Below, piece by piece: positions 1-11,761 of a stretch of DNA of 64,000 bases. A program made the translations under genes and the position numbers. The notes under the pieces are model-generated. The model was not told the DNA's origin. It did no database searches and saw only the letters and a program-made list of their open reading frames with translations. The number at the start of each line of letters is the position of its first letter. Positions within the stretch are counted from its first letter, which is position 1. Source of the DNA: Pyrrhosoma nymphula (Eukaryota; Arthropoda; Insecta; Odonata; Coenagrionidae); assembly GCA_963573305.1 (NCBI GenBank), contig OY754334.1, positions 92,563,848 through 92,627,847 of the forward strand, in the 5' to 3' direction.

Positions 1-138
1 ATTATTATTTTTGCTCTCTTCTTTTTACTCTTTTTTGCTTCTCTTTCTCTTTTTTTTCTTTACGTTAAACGATAGGATACCCTGGTAATTACCGCACCAA
101 TGTTGTGGTTCGAATTACAATCTAGACAGTGTGATATT

Positions 139-865
139 GATTTGAAATTGAAATATCTTCGAGGTTTTCACAGGCGAACGCCCCAATAAGTTAACGTAGT
201 ATTTCTTCATCTCGACATACCTCTTACCTCTCTTTATTCCGTCTGTAAACCAATTCTTTTTCTTCCCCCTCTCCGCTTAACCAGTACAGTACAGTCCCGC
301 AAACCCGGACTAATGTGGACTGATAGGTGTCCGGGTTTGTGAAATGTCCGGGTTATCGGGAAAGGAGTAAAAATAAGAAAAAGTACGAGTTTTTATACAT
401 AATTACTATATTAAACATTTATTTATTGCATAAAAATACAAAAACTACAACTTAAACTTCAACTGTTCAAAAAACCTAACGAAAAAACTTAAACGTGTTT
501 TGGTCGGTGTCGCGTCGTGCTTCGGTCGGTGCCGTAGCGTTTGACGTGCGGGGATTTACCGCTTTGCCAGGGTTTCCGGGTTATCCGGACTTCCGGGTTA
601 TCGGTGTCCGAGTTTGCGGGACTCTACTGTATCCTCCACCTGACACGGCCTTTAGCATTCCGTCGCCTCTCATTCCCTGTTCCAGCCACCTCTTCACAAT
701 TTCATCCTTAAGTTTCCTTTCCTCACCAAACATACCAAGCACTTCCTCGTTCGTCTTCCTTTCCATCCTCCGCCACACCCATATCTCGAACGCCTGCAGT
801 CTATTCTTGTAATATTTTCTCCACGTCCACGTTTCTACCTCCATTCTGCACTTCCTATCAACTGC
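139..865 (-). mobile_element. LINE-A 3' fragment, split by a MITE
   Basis: On the minus strand the right half (630-865) encodes a piece of the LINE-A C-terminus (FEIWVWRRMERKTNEEVLG). The left half (139-286) matches the region closer to the 3' end, including the UTR segment before the gene end. The Tigger-like MITE at 287-629 interrupts the two halves, and they join in consensus order when it is removed. The reading frame is damaged. LINE-A is a non-LTR retrotransposon whose protein is an endonuclease-reverse transcriptase; only the region after the polymerase domain remains here. Confidence 0.85.
287..629. mobile_element. pogo/Tigger-like MITE
   Basis: This 343-bp nonautonomous element has terminal inverted repeats. 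The left end reads CAGTACAGTCCCGC, and the reverse complement of the right end reads CAGTAGAGTCCCGC. It is flanked by TA on both sides (285-286 and 630-631), the target duplication of Tc1/mariner-pogo elements. Subterminal repeats with the CCGGGTTATC motif lie inside both ends. The middle is AT-rich and has no transposase. The CAGT start and TA duplication fit the Tigger/pogo group; the assignment is by end structure only. Confidence 0.85.
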
Positions 866-1365
866 AACACTGCACCGCTTTGGCCACCTGCCTCGACTCG
901 ATCAGTATAAATACCAATCGATATAAATTAAACGCATTTATTAAAATGTTGGACAATTACATACTGGAAACGGTCAATAAATGCGGATTACAATGCGACC
1001 AAGACGATGTTTTTCGATGCCCCAGTTTTGAAATGCAAGCTTTTTATAAAATTGGTAACAACTTTCTTTCTGTTAAAGATGAAAACCTGAAACGTATAAC
1101 ATGTATAGTATACATACTTATCTAACATTCATTGAATTTTGGTTGTAGTAGAACCATTTGTTTTTGAGTTACGAATTATCAAAGTCGGCGCTTTGCTCGA
1201 ACACCGTCCAAAACCGGTACTTTTTTTACGTTAAACCCGATAAAAATTTCAAACTGCGTTTCTAAAATTTAAATTTACCATCAAATAACGCATAATTAAA
1301 ATATCAAAATTGTGGTGTGGCTAGTTTTTCTCTAGGCCTTTTCGTTATTTGGTTATTTGTACCCA
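866..1365. other. unassigned segment between LINE-A pieces
   Basis: This AT-rich stretch separates two minus-strand LINE-A pieces that are close in consensus order. It holds an 81-codon open frame (880-1125, plus strand, MATCLDSISINTNRYKL...) that I do not recognise. It may be an insertion into the LINE-A copy, but I found no clear terminal repeats. Confidence 0.3.
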
Positions 1366-1445
1366 AACTCGAGTGCACATAATTTATGCACCGACAGTAC
1401 ACATTATACTCTTCGCCAACCTTTTCTTTACATCCTTAATATCCT
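1366..1445 (-). mobile_element. LINE-A fragment
   Basis: The segment CTTCGCCAACCTTTTCTTTA matches the minus-strand LINE-A stretch at 23805-23840, which lies just upstream of the WSVALYG motif on the coding strand. It probably continues the copy that ends at 865. Confidence 0.55.
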
Positions 1446-1950
1446 CGCTCGTCTTCATTTCCGTCGAACGTGCCGGGTATTTAGGAATGGATTGGAATGG
1501 AATACGGGCTTGTAGGATTTTTATTCACTTCCGTTTTAACCTATCTCGACCGGTAAATTACCCCAATAACAATAGTCTTTCGTCGTCTCAATCGTCTCTC
1601 GGTGCCTTTTGGCCCGCGGGCCTCTGCGTCGGGTAGTGAGGCGCCTCCCCTCTTTCGTACTACTCTAGCAGAAAGCTGACTCACCCCCGGTCGTCCTCGC
1701 ATCAGTGCAAAGGCGGCGGAAGATCGCATTTTCCCTTCTCGCACTCTCTCCCCCTCTCTCCTTCCGTCCCGCCCACCTCGTATCCTCTACTCCTTTACAG
1801 CCTTGACTTCACCTCCGACCAACCTCTTTGATGACTGGCTTTCTTCTCTTTTGAAAGCAGAAATTCAGACGGCACGGCTACCAAGCGATCGCGACTGTTT
1901 GAGACGAAATGTTGCGTCGATGTGTGTCTTGGGGAGATCGCAGACCACAT
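1446..1950. other. no recognised gene; moderately GC-rich
   Basis: The part from about 1600 to 1800 is richer in GC and pyrimidine tracts than its surroundings and could be regulatory. No convincing coding frame or repeat was seen. Confidence 0.3.
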
Positions 1951-2513
1951 AAGGTAGTTTGAGTGAGATAATTCCATATTTCCATAGTCATAATGAAAGC
2001 CATATTCGAATTTTATTTTTTAATTTCTGCGTCCGTAAGAAGTATGAAGCAAATAATGTTACTTTAATGGCGCAAAAGTATAGTTATATATCACAAAAAT
2101 TCTCAGTAATTAAATAAATATATCGACTTTAGTTTTTAACTTGACTCATTTTTCACGCCGTAAGGCTTTAAAGCCTTCACAATAGAAGTGTTTTTTGCGA
2201 TTCTGTAAAAAATACTGCGGTGAGTAATATATTAATTTTTATAAATAGTTGACAAAACATACAAACTGCACACTGTTTTTTTTCTCGAAATGTAGGTGTT
2301 ATAAATTCCTATGTTTTCAATATTCTCCCTCTAGAGCGCACAGCCGTAATCCATCCCTAATAAAACAGCTTGTATTTTCAGATAAATTGCTAGAAAATTA
2401 GTTCGGCAAAGGGTTAATATTAAGATATAATTGGAAAGATGAGAGATTTTTCTTTATAATGAGGTAAAATTAATCAAATTCTAAGTGATGTGATTTTTCT
2501 CACAAACTACCTT
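1951..2513 (-). mobile_element. M2 TIR element, copy A (full length)
   Basis: This is a minus-strand copy of the roughly 555-bp noncoding element M2. Both ends carry the inverted repeat AAGGTAGTTTGAG / its complement (left 1951-1963, right 2501-2513, one base different). Internal landmarks shared with the copies at 17.4 and 55.0 kb are a GAAGGCGTTTTC-like stretch, a TGACTCATTTTT/TGAGTCAAGTT stretch and GCAGTAATTTTTACAGAAT. It has no open frame and is AT-rich, so it is probably a nonautonomous DNA transposon. The superfamily is not determined. Confidence 0.8.
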
Positions 2514-3519
2514 CAGTGCTAAGAGCGATTCTGGTCCATCTACAGATTTGCGTGTAACTTTGCATTCGTGTTCTCATTAGGGATCACTATGAATAAAAGT
2601 GAAACAAATCGCATCGTACCGATTTGGTTTTTTGGCACTTCAATGCCATTTTAACACGTAGCCTTATGGCTCATGACTTATATTTCGTAATTATTCGATT
2701 AAATATGTACAGGTTTTCTTCTATTATTCAAGATATCTATTATTTCAAGCGTGAAATAATAGATATCTTGTCACTATAAATGTTGCAAACAAATATCAAG
2801 GTGTCACGCCGAGTCAAATGCGTATTCGAAAAAACATATTTCAGTATAATTTCAAAATTTCTAAATTTTGATTACCGCGTGGAAAACTCTGAGGAAGAAA
2901 ATTGAATGCATAAGTTTTGTATCAGTTCCATTACTGCCAGAATGACTAGTGCTAACGCATACAAATTTGCAATGAAATGAATAGTGGTCCAAGAATTTTT
3001 TTGGCTCGCTAAATGTAATATTAAATATTGCACTCGTTGACACACGATAGCCACCGTCAAGTTTAACAGTTTCGTTTAGGAATTTTGGGTGAAGTTTAAG
3101 CTGGTGATCTTGTTGGTTTGGTCATTGAGAGTATAAAATTCTCGTCCTGAGGGCCAATAATATCAATCGTCGTCATGAATACAGGACTTTGGGTAAGGTG
3201 GATACGTTAACTATATCAAGTCGGACATATTGTGGATGCGTTGTCATTCGTTTTCATTGCAAATATAATTCTTAGGTATTTTGTGTTTTTAGATTGGATT
3301 GCTCACGAATCCTGTCTCATGTAGGAAAAAAAATTAATCCGTCTAATTTAATATCTTATAATTTAGTGCTATCAGTGACGTATGCTGAGATGAAAAAAGA
3401 AATAGTGTAATGGGATAGAGGCCTGGGCTTGTTTAAATGTGGTGGATTTTTAGTCTCTTTCATTTAAACAGCCTTAAACGGTAGATTTTCGTAAAGATAA
3501 TGAATTTGTGAGAAACGAT
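2514..3519. other. AT-rich DNA without recognised gene
   Basis: Apart from the hairpin at 2729-2770, no coding frame or known repeat was seen. The overlapping minus frames of about 60 codons near 2860-3060 carry no recognisable motif. Confidence 0.4.
2729..2770. repeat. perfect 19-bp inverted repeat
   Basis: CAAGATATCTATTATTTCA (2729-2747) is followed by a 4-nt loop and its exact complement (2752-2770). It lies in otherwise unannotated AT-rich DNA. It could be a fold-back remnant or a very young hairpin. Confidence 0.9.
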
Positions 3520-3710
3520 TGGATGGAAAATGATGAAGACTGTGATAGAGGGGAGGATAAGTAAGCGGCGAAGGGGTAGAATGAGAATATGCCTTAATAA
3601 TAGAATGAAGGGATGTAGGACGTTTGATAGAATATCAGGAACTGCGACTATAAAAGCCTTATAAATTTGTTCTATCTTCCATCTAAAACCTACCTTAACC
3701 GGTAGTCACC
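3520..3710 (+). mobile_element. LINE-A 3' end
   Basis: It contains the LINE-A block GTGATAGAGGGGAGGAT, the GGAAGAAAGAG-like basic block in decayed form, and the 3' UTR ending CCTACCTTAACCGGTAG. The frame is broken. Confidence 0.75.
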
Positions 3711-5639
3711 ACTGGTATTGATTACAGTGGATTAATATGGCGTGGTGGGATAATACCTGACCGACGATTAGGAATTCCTGGTTCTAATTCTGATCAATGT
3801 GGATTTTTTTCAATATTAATGCATAATTTCTTTGGTGCTAATTAATTAAGATGTTTTATGCTAGTCGCCACTGTCGAGAGGTGACTGTCGTTGACCTCTC
3901 AGTACTCCAGTGTCGCAATGCAGTGCACTCCAGTTGGCCGGCCATGATGGTGGACACAGGTGGTCTCTTGATTATGAATTCGTCAACTTAGGTTACGAAG
4001 TGCTTGAGGTTGAATATTGAAGTAGGCCTCCAGGCGTAACTCGCCGCTCGGCCCGGACGACATCCATTCCTTCCATAATGCATGACCGCTCCATCGTCAT
4101 AAAAAGCATATTTCGTTTTTTGATATGCTTGATTATTTGACTTCTCGGTAGGGCTGGCTGCCCCGAAAATAGCCTACACAAAAAAGGTTTTTATTAGTAA
4201 TTCCAGAAAAGTCGTCTTCGTATGGTTTTGGGTATTGTCTGAGTGAGTCGTTTGCTAAGATTGATGGTAAGAATGACGACGAGCGATTAAACGCAGACAT
4301 CTTATTGCAATCTTGAGCGAATATTTCCATTTTGCACGAATATATCCTTTCTTATCATCTTATTGCAATCTTGAGTGAATATTTCATTTTGAGGCTTAAG
4401 AAATTGAAAAAAAAGAATGAAAATACATTTCAACTCTGCGAAAATTAAATTTGAATTAGTACATTTTTATAGCGACTGAGGTTATTTTACGTGAATTTGA
4501 TTAGCAATTGTTTTACCTCCCGTTGGTTGATATTAATATAGATGTTTCTTTTGTGATGTGGATTATGTTGTTGTAATGTGAACGGAATATTAACCCCTAT
4601 TTTACACCCTCGGGTGAAGAGAAGGGCTTTGGTACTTCATGATAGCCTAACGGAATTAGTATTTGGAAAGTCCTCTAGGTTGATTTTCATTCATGGTTTA
4701 TAAATTAGCCATACAAATTTAAAAACTTATGACAAAATCTCTCATCTCCGCTTAGAAATGAACAATGCTGGGTATTCAGCATTCAGAATTTGGATAGTGC
4801 TGCTATCTGCCTCGTCAACTCCATGAGTGGCTACTCATTGCGAAATAATTAAATTCATATCTGATAACAGCATGTTAGTAATGATATTAAATAGGTAAAT
4901 TTCTACTTAATCTGCGACTGAGATGAGTTTAGTTCCGTTGTCGATCAGTGGTGGATTGTTTGTTTATCAATGTAATTGGGTGGGTGTAGTTATTCAAATG
5001 AGGTTTATGCTCACACCATGTGGTGGTTATTTCGATAATAGTAGTTCATTGTGTGTTAGGATGGAGTCTAATTTATTTTAATAAGAATTCAATGTGAACA
5101 CTTAATTTCATTTCAGATAAATCAAACAAAAAAGACTTATGACTTGATGGTATTTTAAGGAGACCTCAGGTAGTGCATGTTCAACGATTGCCTTCATTAG
5201 AATCATTTTGACTCCTTTGAAGCCGCAGTATTCATGTTATTTTTATCATTTATTTTAGTTGAAATTGCAACATGCTGCTCATCGTTAAAGTGGAAATATC
5301 TAAGATGATTTGAGGGTAATTTGTTGAATTTTTTTTGCATAAATCAGATTTATAATAACTTCGCATGTTCCCATTTTCTCCTTCTATTCCTATTCAAGAT
5401 GTGTCCACCATGCCATACAGTGTTAGTGGCCATATTCGCCAAATGGCTACGAAGCCAGCTCGCATTCGGGAAGTGTACTCTTTAACCGCTTGAATAAATA
5501 AGAATTGGCACGTGAGGGCCTCTTCAAAACCCTTTAGGGTCTCAAGGGGCTATTTGTGGGAAGGGTCGGTTTAGGGAGATAGTGCCATTTGGTTCGCTAA
5601 GTGTTGCTTTTGATTGAATGGATATCGCAATACCTGAAC
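3711..5639. other. long AT-rich interval, no gene seen
   Basis: No recognisable coding sequence was found. The small frames near 3990-4330 on the minus strand overlap each other and have no known motif. Only the direct repeat at 4298-4391 stands out. Confidence 0.4.
4298..4391 (+). repeat. 36-bp direct repeat pair
   Basis: The sequence CATCTTATTGCAATCTTGAG starts at 4298 and again at 4356. The repeats continue for about 36 bp with few differences, giving a period of 58 bp. The nature of this local duplication is unknown. Confidence 0.8.
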
Positions 5640-5935
5640 CAATATTTTACAGCAGCAAGCTTCTTCTGCTTTATGATTTCGTTCTTCACATCGGCATACG
5701 TCCAACCTCTTTTCATCCCGTCCATAAAGCATATTCTCTTTCTTCCCCTTCCCCGCTCACCCAGCATCCTCCCCTCAGTCAAGCTCTCAAAATCCCTTTG
5801 CCCTTCACCACTTGTTCTAGCCAACTACTCTGCCTTCTCCTTCATCTTTTATTTAAATAAATTATAATCTCTTCCAACAGTTTCCTTTCCTTACCCACCA
5901 TACCGAGCACTTCGTTGTCAATCTTCCTTTCCGTC
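5640..5935 (-). mobile_element. LINE-A 3' fragment
   Basis: Read on the minus strand it gives the LINE-A order MLGERGRGRKRICFMDGMKRG then a YADVKNEI-like end, with upstream KTNEEVLGMVG-like remnants. The coding frame has an insertion near 5845 and is broken. Confidence 0.85.
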
Positions 5936-6111
5936 TAGGCCCGCACTTGATATTTTCTGCCACATTTAGAATGTTTTGGAATACGATGTACGGAAAAAAT
6001 TCCGTTTCTCACCTCGCGACGCCAATATTTTATAATTTGGTGCCTCACCGAATTGTAGTTACGCGATAGTCGAATTTTGAAGCACGGAAAATAACCGAGA
6101 TTGGCGGGCGA

Positions 6112-6250
6112 GGAAACCTCTGGAGTAGATTAGGTGGAGGCAAAATAGGTAGTTGGAAGAAGTGATGAGGGTCGAAGGGGGGACTGAAGGCCGTGACAGA
6201 GGGGAGGATGCTGAGCAGGCGGTTCTTTTCATTGTGGGATAACATTTTTG
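6112..6250 (+). mobile_element. LINE-A fragment
   Basis: It matches the LINE-A segment GATTAGGTGGAGGCAAAATA ... GGCCGTGACAGAGGGGAGGA ... GAGCAGGCGG and then stops abruptly. Both ends are truncated. Confidence 0.75.
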
Positions 6251-7900
6251 CTGGAACTTAACTTGTTTTCTTCGGTTTCTCCAACTTGATCGAAAGTTCA
6301 TCGTCCACAATTATGCCATTATATACTTAAAGAGTTTTATTTTTCGCTGGGAGTGAAACATGTATTTTTGATATTCATTTGCAGTTACCGGCTAATATAT
6401 TTCTGTGGGCTTCCATCCATAATTCAGAAGTGTCATTTTTCTGACTCTTTCCGCTGGTTGCGGTGCGTGACTTTTTGCCGTAAGGCAGGAAGTAGTCGTG
6501 GGAACCGGATGTTTTAGGGCATGTCTTTATGTTCTTCACCTCTAGTGCGCCCTCAAGAACAGGTTTAAGGCAAATAAAAACAAGTTTTTGGTAAAAATTT
6601 GTATTATTAATGTGTTAATAATTAAAAATTAATAAATTAATTTCTCATTTTACCTAATGGTTTCTTTGGCCATCATCCGATATGACAGTCTTTTCTGTGT
6701 TTGGGATTGTCCAGACATCCATTAATGCGTTGGAAAAGATATATAATTGAATGGATCATTACCGCAATAGATATCCTGGAGAAGGAAACGGAATTTCATT
6801 TTGGTAAGGACATGGCGGTTTTACTTCTTGTGAGAGTTTATATGCCGGAGTTACTTGGTGTAGGCTGTCCTTGGCTGTGGGTTCACCTACACCCTCAAAG
6901 GTTTCAGGTATCTGACCGTATGCCACGCGAAAATGACGTAATTACTGCATGCCTTTTTGCATCCCGAAGTATTCCTAGAACATCTGATTGTACATACGAT
7001 CCGATTGTACGACGTTATTTAAGGAAAATACTACGTATTTTCTTTAAATAACGAATGAAGCTGCAAATCTACAATAGTTGGGATTATTTTGGCAGATCAG
7101 GTTTCGTTTAGTGCGCGTAAAGTAGGAACTAGTACTGTAGGAAAAGTATATTTGCTATAATTCACTGTGCTCATGTTCGGTGATAGTTTCTGGCTGCTTA
7201 ATTAGAACATGTTAAAAAACGCTCGTGTAGAGTTTCAAAAGTGGTCGATATTAGCTTCGACATTCTTCTTGTAATGCTCATACCTATTCCAATAGATGAA
7301 ATGTTTGCCTTCCTTCTTTTCTCATCTAATTGACAACTGCCTTTTGTTCGCGACCCTCCGGTTTCATATCTCTCATGTGAGGGTTGGGGAGGATCTTGGA
7401 GATACATTTCAATCTCGCGCGTAGAAAGTAGACATCTAACTAGTATTTCCATTCACCCTTCGCATTACATCTGCTTGACCTTCCGTTTTCCATCCTCTTT
7501 CCTCCCCCATCCGTTAATTTAAGCTTTTTTATTTTGTTCTTCCCGAGAGTATATCCGTCGACAGCGACCACACTTCACTAGTGAAGAAATCTCCATGGTT
7601 TTCCACTAAATGAGTAGCAGGTTTTGGACTCTCTTGTTTAGAGAATATTTTTCAGTCTATGGGTTAGTTTTCATGGTTATCGAGGGTAGAGTGTGTACAA
7701 CTCATTGTCAGTGTACTGCCTTTTTAGACCAGGAATGAGTAATGGGCCTGTATTGAGTACTCGCTCGATAAAGCTTTATTGAGGCTGACAGTTCGCGACA
7801 TCTCATTTCCTTTGTTTCTCTCCGAGCACGATGTTTTTCTCAACCGTCGTCCTTTCGCCTCCTGTCCCTCGCCCGCGTCCAAAATCTCACCCTCGCGGTA
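6251..7900. other. no recognised gene
   Basis: The longest frame is 116 codons at 6701-7051 (plus). It has no motif that I recognise, and its composition is like the flanking DNA. The rest is AT-rich with no repeat found elsewhere in the window. Confidence 0.35.
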
Positions 7901-7906
7901 AGTGAT

Positions 7907-8392
7907 TCAGAGCGCATTAAGTCGGGCGTTCGATGTTATCCCGCCGGACATAATATTTTCTCTCCGGCCTGTCGGCGATTTCCGTCGGCTGAATGGAGGA
8001 GAGGGTCGAGAATAGGACTGTGGGGATATTAGGAGTGAGGATGAGGATGGGCAGGCGTGGGTGATTTGTAGAAGAAGGAATGAGAGTTGTGAGTTGGAGA
8101 GGAAATCAATTTCGGACTCAAGTTGTTGGGGCTTCGGTGGGGCGTGAGAGGAAGGAAACAAAACGGGAACATCAATTTTCACCTTTCCTTTACAATTGCC
8201 CCATGGGGACCGAAGGATGCGGAGGAAATTTGGTGACGGACCCTTGTATCTTTCAGAGAACGCTTGGCCGAATTGAAGGGCATCGTCATGTTTAAACGTT
8301 GAAATTCCGACAGACGATTCGGAAATGATTCCTTTTTTACAACCCAAACTCCGGTTTCCTCTGATTTTGAAAATCTGCAAATCGGACTTCAC
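7907..8392 (-). other. 161-codon unrecognised open frame
   Basis: This is among the longest frames not explained by a retrotransposon. The protein is serine/proline-rich in its C-terminal half (a run of SSSS, then PPFSRRKSPTGRR) and has no recognisable domain, signal peptide or zinc-binding pattern. It sits in a locally GC-richer stretch (7790-8300). It could be a chance frame, an untranslated exon or part of a promoter region. I give it no function. Confidence 0.2.
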
Positions 8393-8400
8393 AGATTGTT

Positions 8401-10648
8401 AGATACATTACTGGTGACCTTTTCATTTATAATTCCACCGCTGGGTCGACATGTGCATGCATGAATATGACGATGAATTTAGGACCCGGGTTGACTGTTG
8501 CAAGATTCCATGCAACATTTTTGTGTGCTACTTTTCGTTGTAATTCTTTTCGCATCATCTATTGTGCGGACATAACGTAATTCGATCATTATATACGTTA
8601 AATCCTCCGTATTATATAGTTAATATATCAATTTACGTGTTTAATAAATCTAATTTTCCTTTTTCGGGAGTAGCCAACCCGTATACGAAATAAAAATTCT
8701 TTTTTTAGATTGCCCGGGCGTATAATATTAGCTGGGTCTTTCCCTGAACACGATGGATGAGCTTACTTTTCCTGATAATATTGTATAACAATGAAAACTA
8801 AAATGGTATACGGATACAACTAGTTTTCTATTGTTTATAAGCATGGAAGTTCCGCAAAATTACGTCAGAAACAATGAAGTTTATGAAATATCTGCGTTTA
8901 CATTTAATGTAGAACGCGCATTTTGCTGTATATTTTGTTTCATCTTTGAGATCACTATGTTGGAGTGAAGAGATGTGCATTAATCATGTTATCTAATAAT
9001 CTTTCCGGTTAAATGTTTATTTGATAAAAGTGATTTTATCTCAAAATGCCTGAATTAATTAACGAGGACAAATGTTTATTTAATATTTTATCCGGGCCGG
9101 AATCATGAATGTAGCCGTCGAGCAGAGCCAAATGTAAGTTGATTTGCTTCAAAGCATTAACCTTCTCTGTTTGAATTACTCAGTTTTAAGTCGTTAATTG
9201 GTAGTTAACCTTCTCACCACTTAGTTAACCGTTTTATTGCGACTTTAATTTGCGAAATTTAATATTTCACTTCAGATCCATTCATGTTGAAATTCGGGTA
9301 TGAACGGGAGTGGGAACGTAATTCACTTATGCCTGTGGCGTTGATGCGCCGAGGAGAGCAGACCCAAATAATTCCATTAGGACATCAAATCCCGGCAGCG
9401 TATCCTTTTATTAAAAATTGTGTTGCATGAAAAGTGATTTCCACAATTCGTATTCCATGACAGATATCGCTACCTGCTGCATATTTGTCCTCGGTGTCCA
9501 TGATAAATCATGTCACTCGATTGGCTTCGTAATATTTGGCTCCAAACCATTATAAAATGTTTCCCTCCTGACTTAAAATCTAAAAAGGGATCAAATTTTG
9601 AAGGACCTTAGCTCACAATTAGTTTGGATTTTAGGTTGATTAGATCACGTGAGTAATTTTCGTTGTCCCTCATAGTCGACCTTAATCGTTGGCTACGCAT
9701 TACTTCAGCCAACTTAATCGTCAAGGAAATATACCTTTTGTTTTAAAATATCCACAGTTTTCAAGATATTCATCTCTTAAAATGTGTAGAAATATGTCGT
9801 TGGCTACTTCTACGCCCCAAGATACTAACCAGGAAGGATATGAAGACGGTGTAGCCATTTTTTAATATTAAATTATTAAACACTGCTAGCTTTATTTTTC
9901 CTGAGTTGGTTCGTAAGTAGCAGTCATGGTAGCGTCACTCAATGGATTGGAGCGTTTTATATTCCTTACTTTTCTATTCCCGACAATAGTTTGAGCATTT
10001 ACTGTCACTATCAAGATTGCTGTCAGCTACTTTCGAAATCACGGTTTGGAATGGTGAGTGTGGAATATAGAAAGTGCTCATTTAATGAGTGGGTTGTATC
10101 AGTTTTACAAAAATAAGCGGGAACGTATCAATGAGAGTGATTTGATGACATCAAAACAAAGTGATGACCTCACCTTACTCCAAAAGTATGCAATTTGAAT
10201 TTTTTTTTGAAACTGTCAGCTCTCATCATTCGAGCAGTAGTGAAAAAATGCAATCCGTCTTTCATTAGGCAACACTCTTGAATTGGAACTTGATGTTAAA
10301 CCTGTGGCGGTGATCACTTCTATATCTTTGGCTTCTATTTTCTCTTCTCCACTTTTGTTTGGGAAGACAACTTTATGGTCTCCTGTTGCCCAAGTAGAGT
10401 TTTTTTGTACATACGTGCAATTTTTAAGTTGCAATTCGTTGCTTTTATATACCTGGAAAGCATTAAGTTTATTGTTCGTAATGCATCCCCTATAAAGTCA
10501 TCCTGCCTGCTTTCGGGGATAGCTTTATTGTCCCGGCAAAAAATTGAGGTTATCAGCTGAGGGTGGAGTTAACTCCGTGGGAAAATACTCCAGCAGGTAT
10601 TTGATTTTCCGGGCGGTGGCTGTCTTTATAGTAGCCTTCGTTTGTCCT
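8401..10648. other. AT-rich DNA without recognised gene
   Basis: No supported coding sequence, RNA gene or repeat was found. Small frames near 10216-10560 overlap on both strands and are likely chance. Confidence 0.4.
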
Positions 10649-10859
10649 GGAAATGGCTAAAATATTTTACCTTTTACAAATAGATAATTTACGCCCAGTA
10701 CCACTTGCGCGAGCTCGTTTTGCTATCATCTGAATCATGGATTATCTAAGGGAAATGGCTAATATCTTCTACCTTTTACCTGTAGATGAGTTACGACCAG
10801 TACCATTCATGCGGGACTTATGCTCGATTTTCTATCGCCTGCATCATGGATTATCGAGG
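10649..10859 (+). repeat. 102-bp tandem duplication, two units
   Basis: Unit 1 (10649-10750) and unit 2 (10751-10859) both begin GGAAATGGCTAA, share a central CTACCTTTTAC/TTACCTTTTAC block and ACCAGTACCA-like block, and end CATCATGGATTAT or TGAATCATGGATTAT. Divergence is clear, so the duplication is old. It has no coding frame. Confidence 0.8.
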
Positions 10860-11761
10860 AGGAGGTAAAGCTGTACTTTTTATAATGCACTGATGAAAAA
10901 TCGCCCTTTGAAATACCTAGGATTCTTGCGTCTAAATCTAACGCATGATGTTGATAGTCGCCAAAGTGGTATGGCAAGGTGTGCTAGGTCTCTGCTTTTA
11001 GAGGGAAGTTTGTTATTTGAATGATATATCATAGAATTTTACTGTATTCGTTATTTTTTGTCATCACAACTCGATCATTTATACCGAGTATTTTCCTCTG
11101 CTGTGGGCACAAGTGTTAAGGACCAATGTGACGCTTCCTTGTCAATTGAATGTATTCTTCTCTTAGAGTCTGGATTTGTTCCAACCTACCTATTATTTGT
11201 ATAGGAACCTCTATTTTTGGTCAGTGCAAATCGATCAATTTGGTGAGAGGCCTTCGGGGTCTCAGAAGAAGGTCTCGGAAGGTTTTAACCTCGATGGGAA
11301 TCGCACGTGGGTGAATATCGCGACTCACAATTGAATTCCTTTTACGTTTTATTTATTTTTGTTGACAGTGGGGAATAAATCACTGCGTCCGTCTAGGTAT
11401 TACTTTAGTATGTCTTTTTTTGTTCTTTTATCCACGGAAAAGTGAGCGTTTTACATTAGACTTAGCCCTTTTTGTTGATAATTTTGAAATGCGACTTGTA
11501 TTTTTGCTTCTTTCTTAGAGTTTTGAATCATTTCCATAATATATTGTCGTTTCGATTTATCTAAGTTTAATTTGAATGTGTGTTTTCATTTCCAAAATTG
11601 ACTGGTGGTTTTCATGATCGTCAGGAGTTATTTAGAATAATATGCGTGCAACTGGCTGGCTCCTGGAATCGCGTACTTCATTTGGAGATCTTCATTCGGA
11701 ACGGTGGAGTTCTTTAAACCTCATTAGGTTCTAAAAATTATTGTTTATGCCTCATATTCTT
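10860..11761. other. no recognised gene
   Basis: AT-rich sequence without a recognised repeat or frame. Confidence 0.4.

Noticed and set aside
6701..7051. 116-codon frame as a gene
   Set aside because: No recognised motif, splice context or conserved pattern; length is compatible with chance in 64 kb.
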